Shown in pieces: positions 48,791 to 60,230 of a DNA stretch of 64,000 bases. The stretch is from NCBI GenBank assembly GCA_958496175.1, contig OY292276.1, positions 20,540,001-20,604,000 of the forward strand, written 5' to 3'. Positions within the stretch are counted from its first letter, which is position 1. Every line of letters begins with the position of its first letter. A program made the position numbers and the translations under genes. The notes below the pieces were generated by a model, which did not search any database, was not told the DNA's origin, and was given only the letters and a program-made list of their open reading frames with translations. This DNA is from Sisyra terminalis (Eukaryota > Arthropoda > Insecta > Neuroptera > Sisyridae).

Positions 48791-49039
48791 TTCTATACAA
48801 CAACGACAAAATCTAAACCTAAAATCCTATATCAAATAATATAAACCAAAATGTTAAAAATTCAAAAAATGCAAAACGATAAATTCAAGGAAAAAATAGT
48901 TTTAAAAAACGAAAAAGATTTAAAGCATGGAGTTTAATAAATAACTGTTTCTGGTTTCCTGAGTGTCAAACTACCCCATTATACTCCATATTCTGAACAT
49001 CGAAATATACAGAATATATAAGTAATTTTATTTCCTTTT

Positions 49040-49260
49040 AATTCACTGGGGTTGAAGACCTTACGCTCCACCGTATACGAATGCTGACAGACGTATACAG
49101 CCGTTATATTCTAATAGATTTCATCTTATAAACTTTGAGCTTTCCAGATTGAACTTTTTGTGTTCCCACCCATGACTTGACTTATCTGATTTGACTGATA
49201 TTGACACACTCGCTATGGAATGCTATAAGCCTAAGCTTCACATTGTCTGCGTTTTTTGCA
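49040..49260 (-). pseudogene. Possible upstream part of the same LINE
   Basis: A short minus-strand frame IRIRWSVRSSTPVN (about 49055-49095) recalls the IRLALGAFRSSPVxSL segment that lies between reverse transcriptase and RNase H. Spacing and orientation relative to 48550-48790 fit. The match is weak and frame-broken. Confidence 0.25.
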
Positions 49261-49929
49261 TCTAAAATTGGTTCGATTTAAAAATACAATAATACTTGAA
49301 AATAAGAAATAATACTATTACCGCGATATGTGACATTAAACTAATAGAATACCGACTGAATTATACTTGTTATTTTTTTCAAATTTACTCTTTTTATTTG
49401 TTCTACTTTCTTAAATTAGTAAAGTATTAATATAAACTAATTTAGATAAATACCCATTTTTTTTAATTTAATTTGTAAATATAGTATATGATTATTGTAA
49501 AGTATAAGTAATCAATATTAAAGTAAAATTTATGTTTACTTTTAGCCGCGACAACTTAGTTATGACTTCAAAAGAAACAAATTAGGTAAGGCTAATATTT
49601 ATTATTAATTTCATATATTATCTATCTAAGCTTATTGGTCTCATCAAATTTTTTTATTAACTTTGGAAAATAAAAATGAATACAGATTTTTTACAAGCAC
49701 TTATCTAACATTTCTGTTGAGGTTATAATTATTTACACAACCGTTGATTACTCATACGATATGTTTTTCAAACCATATTGGAGTATATTATGTAATTGCA
49801 AATCTCGAAAAAAAAAGTTTTAAAAGCAACGAATAAAGTTGGAAACAAAAACGGTAAACTCAACGCCAGCTAGACTTGTAATTTATAATATGCATTTAAT
49901 AAAAGCTAGACGGAAGTTATTGCACTAAG

Positions 49930-50168
49930 ATAATAGCGTATATGCCCCCGGTATGTATAGATGTGTGTATTTCAATGCATTCCCAGTTGGAAAAATTAAA
50001 ACAACAGACCGAGAACAGACTGAGTGTTGGTTGCCAGAATGAGGGCTTTCAATCCCCCAAGGACTTGTCACAAGCTTCACCTTATTTTGACGGGTATATA
50101 AATAACTATTATACACATAAACAAGAGATGAAACTTGTAAAAGAACAATTGCATAATTTTTTTTTTTG
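49930..50168 (+). other. Coding-like island, unidentified
   Basis: An ATG at 49942 opens 75 codons containing SMHSQLEKLKQQTENRLSVG, then CQNEGFQSPKDLSQASPYFD. GC is higher than the flanks and the codons are balanced. The antisense frame (49925-50197) is open too, so the signal could be compositional. No domain, and no obvious acceptor or donor. Confidence 0.25.
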
Positions 50169-50959
50169 AATCTCTCACAAATATATTCATTAAACATTTA
50201 AACAAACTAGACTGAGCTTTTAGTTCTAATTAAAACTATTCACAATAATAGCTTATATTCTCCGCATATCCCACGTGGTTTATTTTCATTTACGCTGGAA
50301 GTTTCTACTATGGATATGAATTTGTAGAAGCTGGTTCTTTATTTTACCATCCTGAAACCAATTACATTGTACATAAATGTATTTAAGTCTTTTATTCTCG
50401 TAGGATTTGAAGTTATCCACTGGAGTACTGAGTAAAATGAGAGGAACAACTTCTTTGGAAACAATGAAGAAATTCACTTATAATTTATATTAAACTTGTT
50501 TTAGACAATTGCAAAAACTATATGCAGGAATTTCATTTTAAAATATACATAATCATACTAGATGAACAATAGTTTTATTGAAAACCATTTTATTTTAGCT
50601 ACTATACGTACAAGTTTAAATAAGGATTCATTTAAATTAAAGTTTATTCAATTTGTGTTTCGCGAATCTATAATCACTAGCATTGTTAAAGCTTTTTGAA
50701 ATGGAAATAACGATAAAAATATCTAAAAATTATATTGTGATTTTGACAATAAACATTAGACGTAAACAGTTTTAATTGCACCAGAAAAAGCTTAAAGTTA
50801 TCGATCGAAATTAGATTATAGTAACATGGGGTAGTAAAAAAAATTCAAAATAAGCACGAACATATTTTCTCCAATGCATTACCGAATTTCGATCTATATT
50901 TTCCTTAATGCCAGTATATTTTTTATTTTCTTATTGGAATTCCTAAGTTTTAAATAATC

Positions 50960-51330
50960 TAAATTGTTTGTGGAATATTTTATTTTCCGCCTTTGTCAGA
51001 ATATCCGGAAGAACATTGCAGACATGAAACTCAAATCCATGAGCTTTTCCACCACTTCTATCCAACGGGACGTAGATCACCCTTGTTTCTTTTTCCCTTC
51101 AGGTGATCATTTTATCACCAGCTTTTCCATGATCTCATGCCGCGTGATATATATGTCCAAAAAAACCGAGGATTAATCCATACGTTAATCAAAAGAGTCT
51201 TTGGCCTAGCTTGACTTCATTCAAAACAGAAACTTTTGAAAAACTTTAGCCGTCCATGGAGGATCCCCAGCATTCTCTTCCAAACCCACATCTCGAAGGA
51301 ATCAATTCGTCACCGATCTCCTTCACAGAT
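50960..51330 (-). pseudogene. LINE reverse-transcriptase C-terminal region, decayed
   Basis: Following the minus strand from 51320 downward, and allowing frame changes, the order is FEMWVWKRMLG, a PWTAKV-like piece, SVLNEVKLGQRLF, LGFFGHIY and RHEIMEKLVIK, then EGKKKQG, RWIEVVEKLMDLS and MSAM. This is the typical end of Jockey/RTE-like polymerase ORFs, downstream of the polymerase palm. Stops and frameshifts are frequent. The plus-strand 70-codon ORF at 50964-51176 is its antisense shadow. Confidence 0.75.
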
Positions 51331-54020
51331 AGTTTAAGTCTTCAAAGTGCAGGAAAAGATAGGAAAAACCAATGATTTAACCAATCTAATTTTAGTGGTT
51401 TTTACTATGGTGCAATTCTTTCATAATTTGGACAGCTTTTTATGGCAAAGTTAACAATTTCGATATATCGTCTAATTTCGTGCTCGCAAATAGTTTTATT
51501 TTTTAATAAAATCAAAGTTGTATAAGATATTTCTTAATACTCCAATAAAAGCTTTAAAGGACGTAAAAAAGATGTACAATTGAGGTATGGGTCTGGTATG
51601 AGGTATGGTATATTTTATTTAAATTAGGAACATAATTCCAATAGAAACATTTCAACATCTAATATAATTAATTAGAAATTTTGTTCAAATATTTTTGTAT
51701 TAAGCTGACCAAGTTGTGGGTATCGGATATTTTACTATAAGGAAGTAGAAAAATTCAATATTTTTTAGCAGTATAATTATTGTTTCTTTACCAAAAAAAG
51801 GCACATTCAATAGGTCATAATTATAATTTTTTGGGATTTCAAAACAAGGAAAATTGAAACTTGCAAGTGGTAGAACACCAAGTTGTATATGAATTAGTTC
51901 TTTTTACTAACACAACTCTATCTTTTGTACTAATACAACTCTTAATTTAGTCATATATAAATACAACATTTTGATTTCCGTTTTCTTCAAACATTTTAAA
52001 CCGTGCTTTTCGGTCGTAAGGAGGCTATATATGAAAGATTAATTGAAATACGTTTATCATTAATAACTCACATCGATAATATTGATGTATTTTATGAGTT
52101 AAAATTTGAAAAAGCTTTTACGTATATAACTGAATATCATTATTATAGAGTTATCATTAACACTAATTAATTTCTCGCTATATAAATATCAGTTATTTTA
52201 CTAAATAACAATTCATCAATAAGAAGAATGTCTAGGTGAAAAAAACGAAAGAAAAACGAACAAGAAAATTATTTTGTAAGCTTATTTCACGAGTCTGTGT
52301 ACATTTATTTTGTAGACAGAAAAAAAATATTTGTTCATATATCAGGCACACATTGTTAAAAAAAGATCCGCGTGTCTACCAGATAAGAACAATACCTTTT
52401 ATTTTTTACGTGGTGACTTTTCACTTTGCGAACATCGGAAGACAAAAAGCAAAGACAAAAAAAAGTAATAAAGATGATGAGTTGTCAACGGAGGTTAAAT
52501 ACAAACAGCATCTCTTTTAATTATCACCAAGATTAAACAACGAAATTATGTATCATACAATACATAAATCATGTATTTAAAAGCCACGGACAGAAGAAAC
52601 CGGATTATGCAATTTTGTAAAACGTATTCACTTTTGTGAGATTAATTATTTTAAAGGTGTTTTAATAAACGATATCTTTGCTTTATTAGCAATTTAATTA
52701 CATTAGGGAAACTGGAAAGATTTCATTTTAAAAAAGAAATAAAGGACATCTTAGTAATGAATAAAAAAATAAAAATAATAGCATAGCGATGGTAAATAGC
52801 AAAAAAGGTTACAAATGCACGAATCTTCCATTAAGAAATATTTTTGGTTTAATTTTATCAAAGATTTAGATATAATTAATGAAGTAATAAATGACCAATT
52901 TTATATCAAATTGTTTCATTAAAGGCTTTACTCTGTAGCATTACTAAACAACACTTTATGCGAAATATCAAATATTCAATTTTGATTTATCTATATGTCT
53001 ATCTAATATCTACTTTTGTGTATAGAATTATATTGATTGGTAGCTGGATTAAATATTATAACTCATATAATAGTCTAGACTTTAGAACATATTAATTCAA
53101 CTAGGGTTGTATTTTAACATATAGTGACATTTAACTTCCAGATAAAATTTTATCCTGAGGATAGAGAAAAATACACTTTTCACCTAAGAATAATCATTTG
53201 TGAAGGATTCGTTTAATAGGTTCATTTTTATCAATTAAATAGCTATCTTGAAGATATGGTTTATCTATCCATGAGTAAAATTAACCAATTCTAAAGAAAA
53301 TAAGGACGATAATGGTAGATAAAGGTAAAACCTCAAGGAAACAAAAATAACGAATTAATTAGAGTGAAATAAATTGGTTAAAACTAAATGTTCTTATTGA
53401 AATTTCTTTTACACCGTGTTATAACACCTGAAGCTATAAATAATTCAAGGACTCTTAATAATTTTGTAAACCAAAAAAAAAGTTAATACGTACATCACAT
53501 AACTTTCTTGTTGCAATATCATTCTGAATTTCAATTAAAATAGTTATATCGTTTTGTTCAGCGTCGTTACTAGCGACGTTTGCTAGCGAGACCTCTTCTT
53601 TTGATCACAGTGCAATTCCACACATGCATAACGATAAGATATTCACTTAAATTATGCACATACTTCATTAATTAAAATTTATTTGACTGTAACTCTAAAA
53701 CCAATGAAAGCGAGTAAAACGTATTAAATATTTTTGAAAACGGTTAAATAAGAAATTTCTAGACCATCTAAGAAAAATTCAAAAACTAGACATAATTAGT
53801 GTCGAATTTCGAATCAATCGATTATACCTAAAAGTGTAGTGTATATTAATTCTATATCAAGCCTAAATTATAGCTTATAATATTTATCTTTTTTGAAATT
53901 AAATATGTAGTAATACGCATGTGTATAATATACGTACATAGGTCACAGAAGTCATATCGAAAATTATCAAAATGGACTAAGAAATGTTCGAAAAAGCAAG
54001 TAAAAAGTAAAGCAAGCAAA
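51331..54020. other. AT-rich noncoding stretch
   Basis: The ORF at 52236-52520 (+, GTG start) is Lys/Arg-rich with no recognised domain. A short GC-richer patch lies at 53560-53630. Confidence 0.55.
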
Positions 54021-54024
54021 TTCA

Positions 54025-54190
54025 AACGCTTATTTGTGTAGGATGGCGCCTATCGGCACTTAATCACCTGCTATTGCTTTTAGTTACCTTAATAACTGTA
54101 CTTAATTATACGCCATTCCGAACGCTACACTAAATTTTTCAAATTTCTATTTTACGCCATATGCATGGTCTATCCTTATAAACATATGAT
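54025..54190 (-). repeat. LINE 3'UTR fragment, same family as 59.8 kb
   Basis: Plus-strand CGCTTATTTGTGTAGGATGG, TATCGGCACTTAATCACC, TTAGTTACCTTAATAACTG and ATTTCTATTTTACGCCATAT align with 59758-59920. Only the 3' untranslated part is present, as expected for 5'-truncated LINE insertions. Confidence 0.7.
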
Positions 54191-55510
54191 GGGAAACCCT
54201 TTGCTTTTAATACATTTTTGCATTAAAAGGCTTCTGTTATTGAAAATGTTTAAACCTTTTTAACTGAGCTTTGTTATCTTAGATTTTTTTAATATTCCCA
54301 TTTACAATTGGGGTTTTGTTGCTTAAAAGCTGGTATAAATAAAACTAAAAATAATTTATCGGACAAATTATAGCACATTTGTTTACAAGCATTCCAAATT
54401 CTTCCAGGACTTGCTCTCACATTCTATTTACTTGCTTGCGGGATTCTATAAGTAAGACAACTGCTATTTTAAATTCTTTTTTAGGAAACTTATGAAAAGC
54501 CTCTAAAAGTATAAACAAGTTATAGGGGCTTTGAGATTCCATTTATATAGATTTCACTATCGATATTTCTGTTGAGTTCTTAAAAACAAAATACTGAATA
54601 AATCTAGTTTCTTGCTTGTATGGCACCAAACTTTATATTTTATATTCCATACAGCAGTATCTAAAGCTACGTTAGCTTTTAGTATCACCAAAAAGAAGAA
54701 GAATATTTATCATTACTGAAAGTTACTATTTTAAAATTTGGCGCCTCCGTAAATTTCTTCTTGCGATTATAAAAAACGACAATATGTTATTGTATTGAAC
54801 GAAATCATTTATTTATAGTTTGAGAGTAATTAAAGTTTTATACATAGTTCATACTGAATTTATAGTAAAGAAAAATGTCCTATCCCTTTGATCCCTGTTA
54901 TATTACAAAATCAGCGTGAAACGAAAAATCACGCGAGATAGCCATTAAAGCATATGCGTATATATTCTACTCTGCTCACTATATGTAACGTTTATCGATA
55001 AATGCATTGAATATTATTGATATGTAATGACCTGATTGTAATAACTCTGCATATAACTTACTTTAATCAATTAATTTTTAATGCTAGAGTTTCCTACGTT
55101 TTCTAATAGAACCAAACTTACCATTAAATATAAGGATAAAATGATTATCGTGAATTGAATCAAGAATTCTCCATGAATACCACTAATGAAGACACTAAGA
55201 AACAAAAAGAAAGGTATTGGATTCTATATATTTAATAGAAAGATGACAAAAGAAAAACTGAAAAAATAAAATGTCAAATTTTATATCTATTTTTATTTCT
55301 ACTAATAATAGAATTAATTTCATCATAAATATGGATATGATAACATTAATTTTTAGTTAATGTTTTCATAAAAGAATATGTTACTGTTATATATTATAAA
55401 GTATTTCGTCAACAAATTTATAAATAAAATCGACCAACAGTATATCTCGTAAAAAATTACACAATTTTAAAAGCAATAAAGTCCTTAAAGTAAAAATTGA
55501 AAAAGCAATA
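54191..55510. other. AT-rich noncoding stretch
   Basis: Nothing recognised apart from a small AAAGCTA/TAGCTTT inverted repeat near 54662-54680. Confidence 0.6.
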
Positions 55511-55511
55511 A

Positions 55512-55688
55512 GACTTTATTGATGAGTACAACACCAAGCTGGACATCTTAGGTGAGAAGGAGGAAATGCAGCGGATGCAATACTCTCGAGTCCGGCGATC
55601 GGAGTCCCGGAACAATAATGAGCTTTACGTTCTCATTAAAGGTCGGAAAAGGAATCGTCAAAAAATAAAACTTTTTAAAAAAATTTAA
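55512..55688 (+). CDS. Coding-like block, candidate internal exon or gene fragment
   Basis: After a stop at 55509-55511, one plus-strand frame stays open for about 58 codons. It begins DFIDEYNTKLDILGEKEEMQ and continues RMQYSRVRRSESRNNNEL. It uses GAG, AAG, CTG, GAC, AAC, ACC, CAG and CGG codons that are rare in the surrounding DNA. That codon bias, rather than length, is the evidence. A donor-like TTAG|GTGAGA sits at 55551, which would end a short exon. A polypyrimidine tract is lacking before the upstream AG at 55511-55512. After about 55640 the codons drift to AT-rich. It could be an exon, an exon relic or a transposon ORF. I do not recognise the protein. Confidence 0.4.
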   Translation, partial: DFIDEYNTKLDILGEKEEMQRMQYSRVRRSESRNNNELYVLIKGRKRNRQKIKLFKKI

Positions 55689-57565
55689 TGAATTCGACGA
55701 TGAGAAAATTGTGTTTCATTTTATATTATTTTCACGAAAAAGTTCTTTTGATTTTGATAATTAAATATAAATTTTCAAAGTAAAGCATTAGGTAGGATTT
55801 ATTTTATTATAATTTTCAGTAAACATGCCTTTAATAATTCATTTTTTACTTGTAAAATCAATAAACTTAGCAATTAAATAATAAATTTTGATAATTTTTT
55901 TACTATTTGTCGGAGGTATATTGATACAGTTTAATGTTGTATGTTACAATTCAAAATAATTAATTCAAATCAACATTGCTGAGCTTTTTTACTTAGAAAG
56001 CAGTTTATTCAAATTAATGTTGTTTCATTAGTTTATGTAAAAACGATTGTATTTATTTGTACTGGAATTCAATTTGTGTGCTTTATTCATGCATAAATGA
56101 TGTAGCATCACTTGGTAATAAGTTTCATATTTCTGCAGATTTTATCGTCTGAAAAGTCGAAACTTTTACTTCTACAAAACTTTTATATAGCGCAAGAAGT
56201 AAGACCCGATTTCAAAACTTGTTGAAAAGGTGAATGTTGTTTTAGTTTTCAGTTTATTAAGGTGGGTACCTGCGTCATGCGCTCTTAGTCTTAACTCATT
56301 AATCAATATGCACATCTTCGTTATGAGTAAAGCTTTATCATTTACAAAAAAGAATCAACGATTGTAAAGTTCTTATAAAATACTTTTACTTTCGAATATA
56401 ATTTTTAAAATACACGTTTTGTATTTATCTGGCATTATACTGTTGAAAACAAAAATATTCGTTGGTTTTCCTTTAAGTATATTGCACGGTGGGAAATTGT
56501 ATTTTTTTTTAGTTGAGCATATCATGTTATAACTTTTGCTTGCTACTTTTTGTTGTCATATCGATTTGTTTGTTTGTTAAAAGTTTCAAACTATTGCAAA
56601 ACATTTCAATAAACACTCAAATAAACTTTTTAACGATTTGCCAGTTAAATTGAATTGAACAAAAAATGGACCAAGCTCCCTAAACTCTAATACATTTTGA
56701 AAGTATCAACAACAAAAAAACCTTTAGTGCCAATCATATGACAAATACATTGACCCAATCAAACATTTTTCCACCCATAATGTCAACAAATACTTTTTTC
56801 TTCTAAATATATTAGTATTTTGTAAATATAGAAAATATATTTTCCATTGTAATACTTAAGCTCACATTACTTATGCAAAGACAATTAATTCATTACGCCA
56901 AAGATTGTTTTTGTTCTTTTTTGAAATTTAAAGAAATATTGTTTCATTGCTATTTTTCATTATCATTTTATTAATCCTTTTATTATTGTAAAAATTATAA
57001 TCGAAGTAAAGTAAAACGAGCAAAATAAATAATATATCTCATAATTTAAAATCAGTCATGGCAAATACAAATTGAATTCGCGTACTGAACATTTCGTTCA
57101 TAAAAAATATTAGAGATTAAATCGAAATACCTTTATTAAAATAAATATTATATTTTGAAAAAAATAAAATAAAATTGAGTTTAACAGCTGATATTTTACC
57201 CTTATTCATATATAATCAAGGAAGTTCATAAATGTTTCATTTCTATATGTCCTATATATAGTCCCTTAGTATGAAATAAAATTCTTAATTATATTTATAA
57301 TAGATAATTCCAAAAGTCTGAAAAATTTCTATGTTACTATTTCGTAGCTTTTAAACGAAAAGAAATTGCTTAAATATACATTTGCAATAAAATTATACTA
57401 AAGTACAACCAATATACTTAATTAAACATGTGATGTTTATTCAAATTGAATAGGTTGGGAAAATCCTCATAATGAGTAGCAGCCTACGCCTGCCTATTTT
57501 GTGAAGGCTTTAAAGGATCAAGTAAGGGATATTCAATAGTGCAATTCAAAAATAATGTATTTGTA
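55689..57565. other. AT-rich noncoding stretch
   Basis: No gene or mobile element recognised. Confidence 0.6.
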
Positions 57566-57566
57566 A

Positions 57567-57660
57567 TTTACAAGGTTGTTCCATAAGTTTTTTCCTTCTT
57601 CTAATATGAAATGAATACACAATATTTACCGTTAAAGTATTTTTATTTATTTTGTTATAT
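57567..57660 (-). mobile_element. Possible mariner terminus
   Basis: ACAAGGTTGTTCCATAAGTT then TTTTCC resembles a mariner terminal inverted repeat (AGGTTGxxCxxxAAGTTT). Read inward on the minus strand it follows a short NGKYCVFISY frame, similar to mariner C-terminal tails. The adjacent ORF at 57652-57864 does not look like transposase, and the partner end was not found. Confidence 0.3.
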
Positions 57661-57869
57661 AAGAACTTTTTTGCTCCAAAAACACCAAAATATTTGGTAT
57701 TTTGTCGAACAAAATCCGAAATTATGATGCTAGCTTTCTCTATTCGTATCTGCCCTGAATTAGGGAGAGAATCTATTCAACTCCTTTTTTTCTACCATCT
57801 GGACTTTGTTCTTCTCCGTAAATTAAGAAAAGTTATTTTTTTTGTGTTCTTAGCAATATTATAAAATTT

Positions 57870-59755
57870 GCGTAAGTGTATCTTGTTTATACAATATTAT
57901 AAATATATATTATCACTATTAATCTACATCACCTAGAAAACAGCGAACCAAAAATGTAATTCCTCTGGTCCATTTGCACATGGTTTAAAAAGTTCAATTA
58001 GGAAATAGTTTATAAAAACCAAAACATAATACAACAATAAAAAACTATTTTACAGGGATGTACTTAAAAATTTCAACAAAAGCATAAATTGATAAAATTA
58101 AATTCACTCAATTAAAACTTAACTAACATGATTGTAAAGAAATATTGCGTAAAATATTTAAATTAAGTTATCTTACTACCTATTTACTCTCACTAAATAA
58201 AAAATGAAATTGTCGCATTGAAAATTACAATTTGCGTACAGGAAAACCATTTTCCATGAAAAAATCATTTCATTGCATTTAAACAAGCTTCGTCGAGAAT
58301 ACTAAGTTGTTGTTTTAGAATTGATTGAAATAACTGAATCGACAAAACTCACATAAAAGTATACGAAGTAAATTTTAAATTTCCGTTGATTCGCTTTGGA
58401 AATATTCAATGAACACTACATGTGGGGATATTGCTTGAGGAAAAAGACGTTAAAACATTTTTTCATGTCAGTTTATTCTTAAAATATGTAGCAACGGATG
58501 TCTCCATTAGAAGCTTTCAACGTTCAACGCGTTTATATGAAAGTGGAGCTTCGCTGTCGGTATTTAGAGGTGTCGGGGGATTTGTAGCCTGAAAGCTTCA
58601 CCCGCTGAGAAAATGTATCATCTCACGGAACAGATAATGTACTTTCCATATTTTTTAAGATTATGGTCATTAATTTTTGAATGATTTTGATCACAAAAGA
58701 CATAAATCGAAAAATATATAAACAGTGTTTTTAAGTACTATGTTCATCGTTCATCATTGCCAAATATGGTTTATATTTTGGACGATACATTAAATGATAA
58801 AATATCCACCTTTCTGATATCTGCGTGTATCTTATATAGAATAACAAAGTGTTTTATCTAACTCATATATTAAATGAGACTCGCACTTGTTTATCGATGT
58901 TATCACCTTACAGAATGACAGTAAAAGCCAGAGATTATCTACAACGAAACTATCCAACTATTTCTGCTTCGTAAACAGAACGAAAGTTTTCCTTAGTTAG
59001 ACTTGTCAACGTTATCAGCATACTGAAATACAGACAAATCTTCAACCCAAACAACTAAAAACAAAACCAGAAATGCAAAACTTGATAGGTAAGAGACCAT
59101 CTTATATAATAATTTGACCAATAATGTGATATTTATTTATATTCTGCGATTATAATTTAGAAACGATTGTGAACGGTAAAAAGAACAAAAATATAGGTAC
59201 ACACTTTTTCTGTAAATAATATATTACAACAAAAATCCACTTTTGCACAAAATTTGTTTTGGCAGGTCTAAGGTCAATTTCTTTTTAAGTACCGTTTTTG
59301 ATATGTATTACTATAGATATCTAACCATTGTAGAACTTTGATTAGTTTTAAGATAAATAGGAGATTTAACTTTAAAAAAGTAAACAGTGTTGGAAAGTAA
59401 CTCAACCCCAGTGAAAAAAAAGTATTGCCCTTCTAAATAAAGCACCCTAAAGGTATTTATTATGTTTTTTTCCGCTAACTTTAAATTCAGGGAGGATTTT
59501 GACTTTGCCTACTATCCTATTCACTGATCTATATAAATGGATAGTGCACTGTACAGTACTTAAATGACAAGCCATAATAACAGTAACTGCCAGGGCCGTT
59601 TACGTGGGAATAAGTTTGGAGTAAACTAAGCAAAATGTAACTTTCCCTGTATTGGAAGCGTTGGAAGAGGGACCATATACAGAATATTTATAGAAATTTG
59701 TAGAAGTGTGGATAACTGAAGCTATGGAAAGACGTAAAATGCAAGTTCTTGATTT
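57870..59755. other. AT-rich noncoding stretch
   Basis: A GC-richer patch at 58490-58620 contains a perfect 10 bp inverted repeat (GAAGCTTTCA ... TGAAAGCTTC). No coding frame. Confidence 0.5.
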
Positions 59756-59757
59756 AA

Positions 59758-60230
59758 GAGCTTATTTGTGTAGGCTGGAGCTTATCGGCACTCAATAACC
59801 AGCTGTTTTTTTTAGTTACAATAAATCTGTACCCACGTTGATGGCTGATGGCCCTTCATACGCCACATCAGATTTTTCTCATTTCTATTGGATGCCATAT
59901 ACACGGTTTATCCATAAATATATATCAATGATCCTATTCGCTTACTCCTTCATTCATTACGATCCTGTGTTGTGGATCTCCATGAACGGACACTAAGCTT
60001 GGACAAGCTAAGCTCAAGTTCGTCAGCCCAGCGGTTCCTTGGTATTCTTTTGTGCCTTCTGCCTTCCATCCTGGCTCTATATTTTGCCACCCTACATTCT
60101 CTCCAGGTGGTTCAACTATCTAAATCTTTGCAATTTGGTATGGTGTACAATGTTTTCATTTTCAACATGGTATTGACCTCTTCATTCGCCATAAATCTCT
60201 TTTTAATATAGGACCGTTCACCACATTATT
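59758..60230 (-). pseudogene. LINE ORF2 C-terminus plus 3'UTR
   Basis: The minus strand at about 60110-59950 reads KYRARMEGRRHKRIPRNRWA, then DELELSLSKL, SWRSTTQDRNE and a stop within a frame change. This matches the GRRxxGRPRxRWxDEL...WxxxAQDRxEWR ending of Jockey/CR1-like LINE ORF2. The sequence from 59940 down to 59758 is its 3'UTR, also found at 54025-54190. The plus-strand ORF at 59972-60211 is its antisense shadow. The element is 5'-truncated and lacks the reverse-transcriptase core. Confidence 0.75.

Noticed and set aside
50964..51176. 70-codon plus-strand ORF
   Set aside because: Antisense shadow of the decayed LINE polymerase on the minus strand.
52236..52520. 94-codon Lys-rich ORF
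   Set aside because: Starts with GTG, which is not usable as a normal eukaryotic start, and has no domain.
59972..60211. 79-codon plus-strand ORF
   Set aside because: Antisense shadow of the LINE ORF2 tail.
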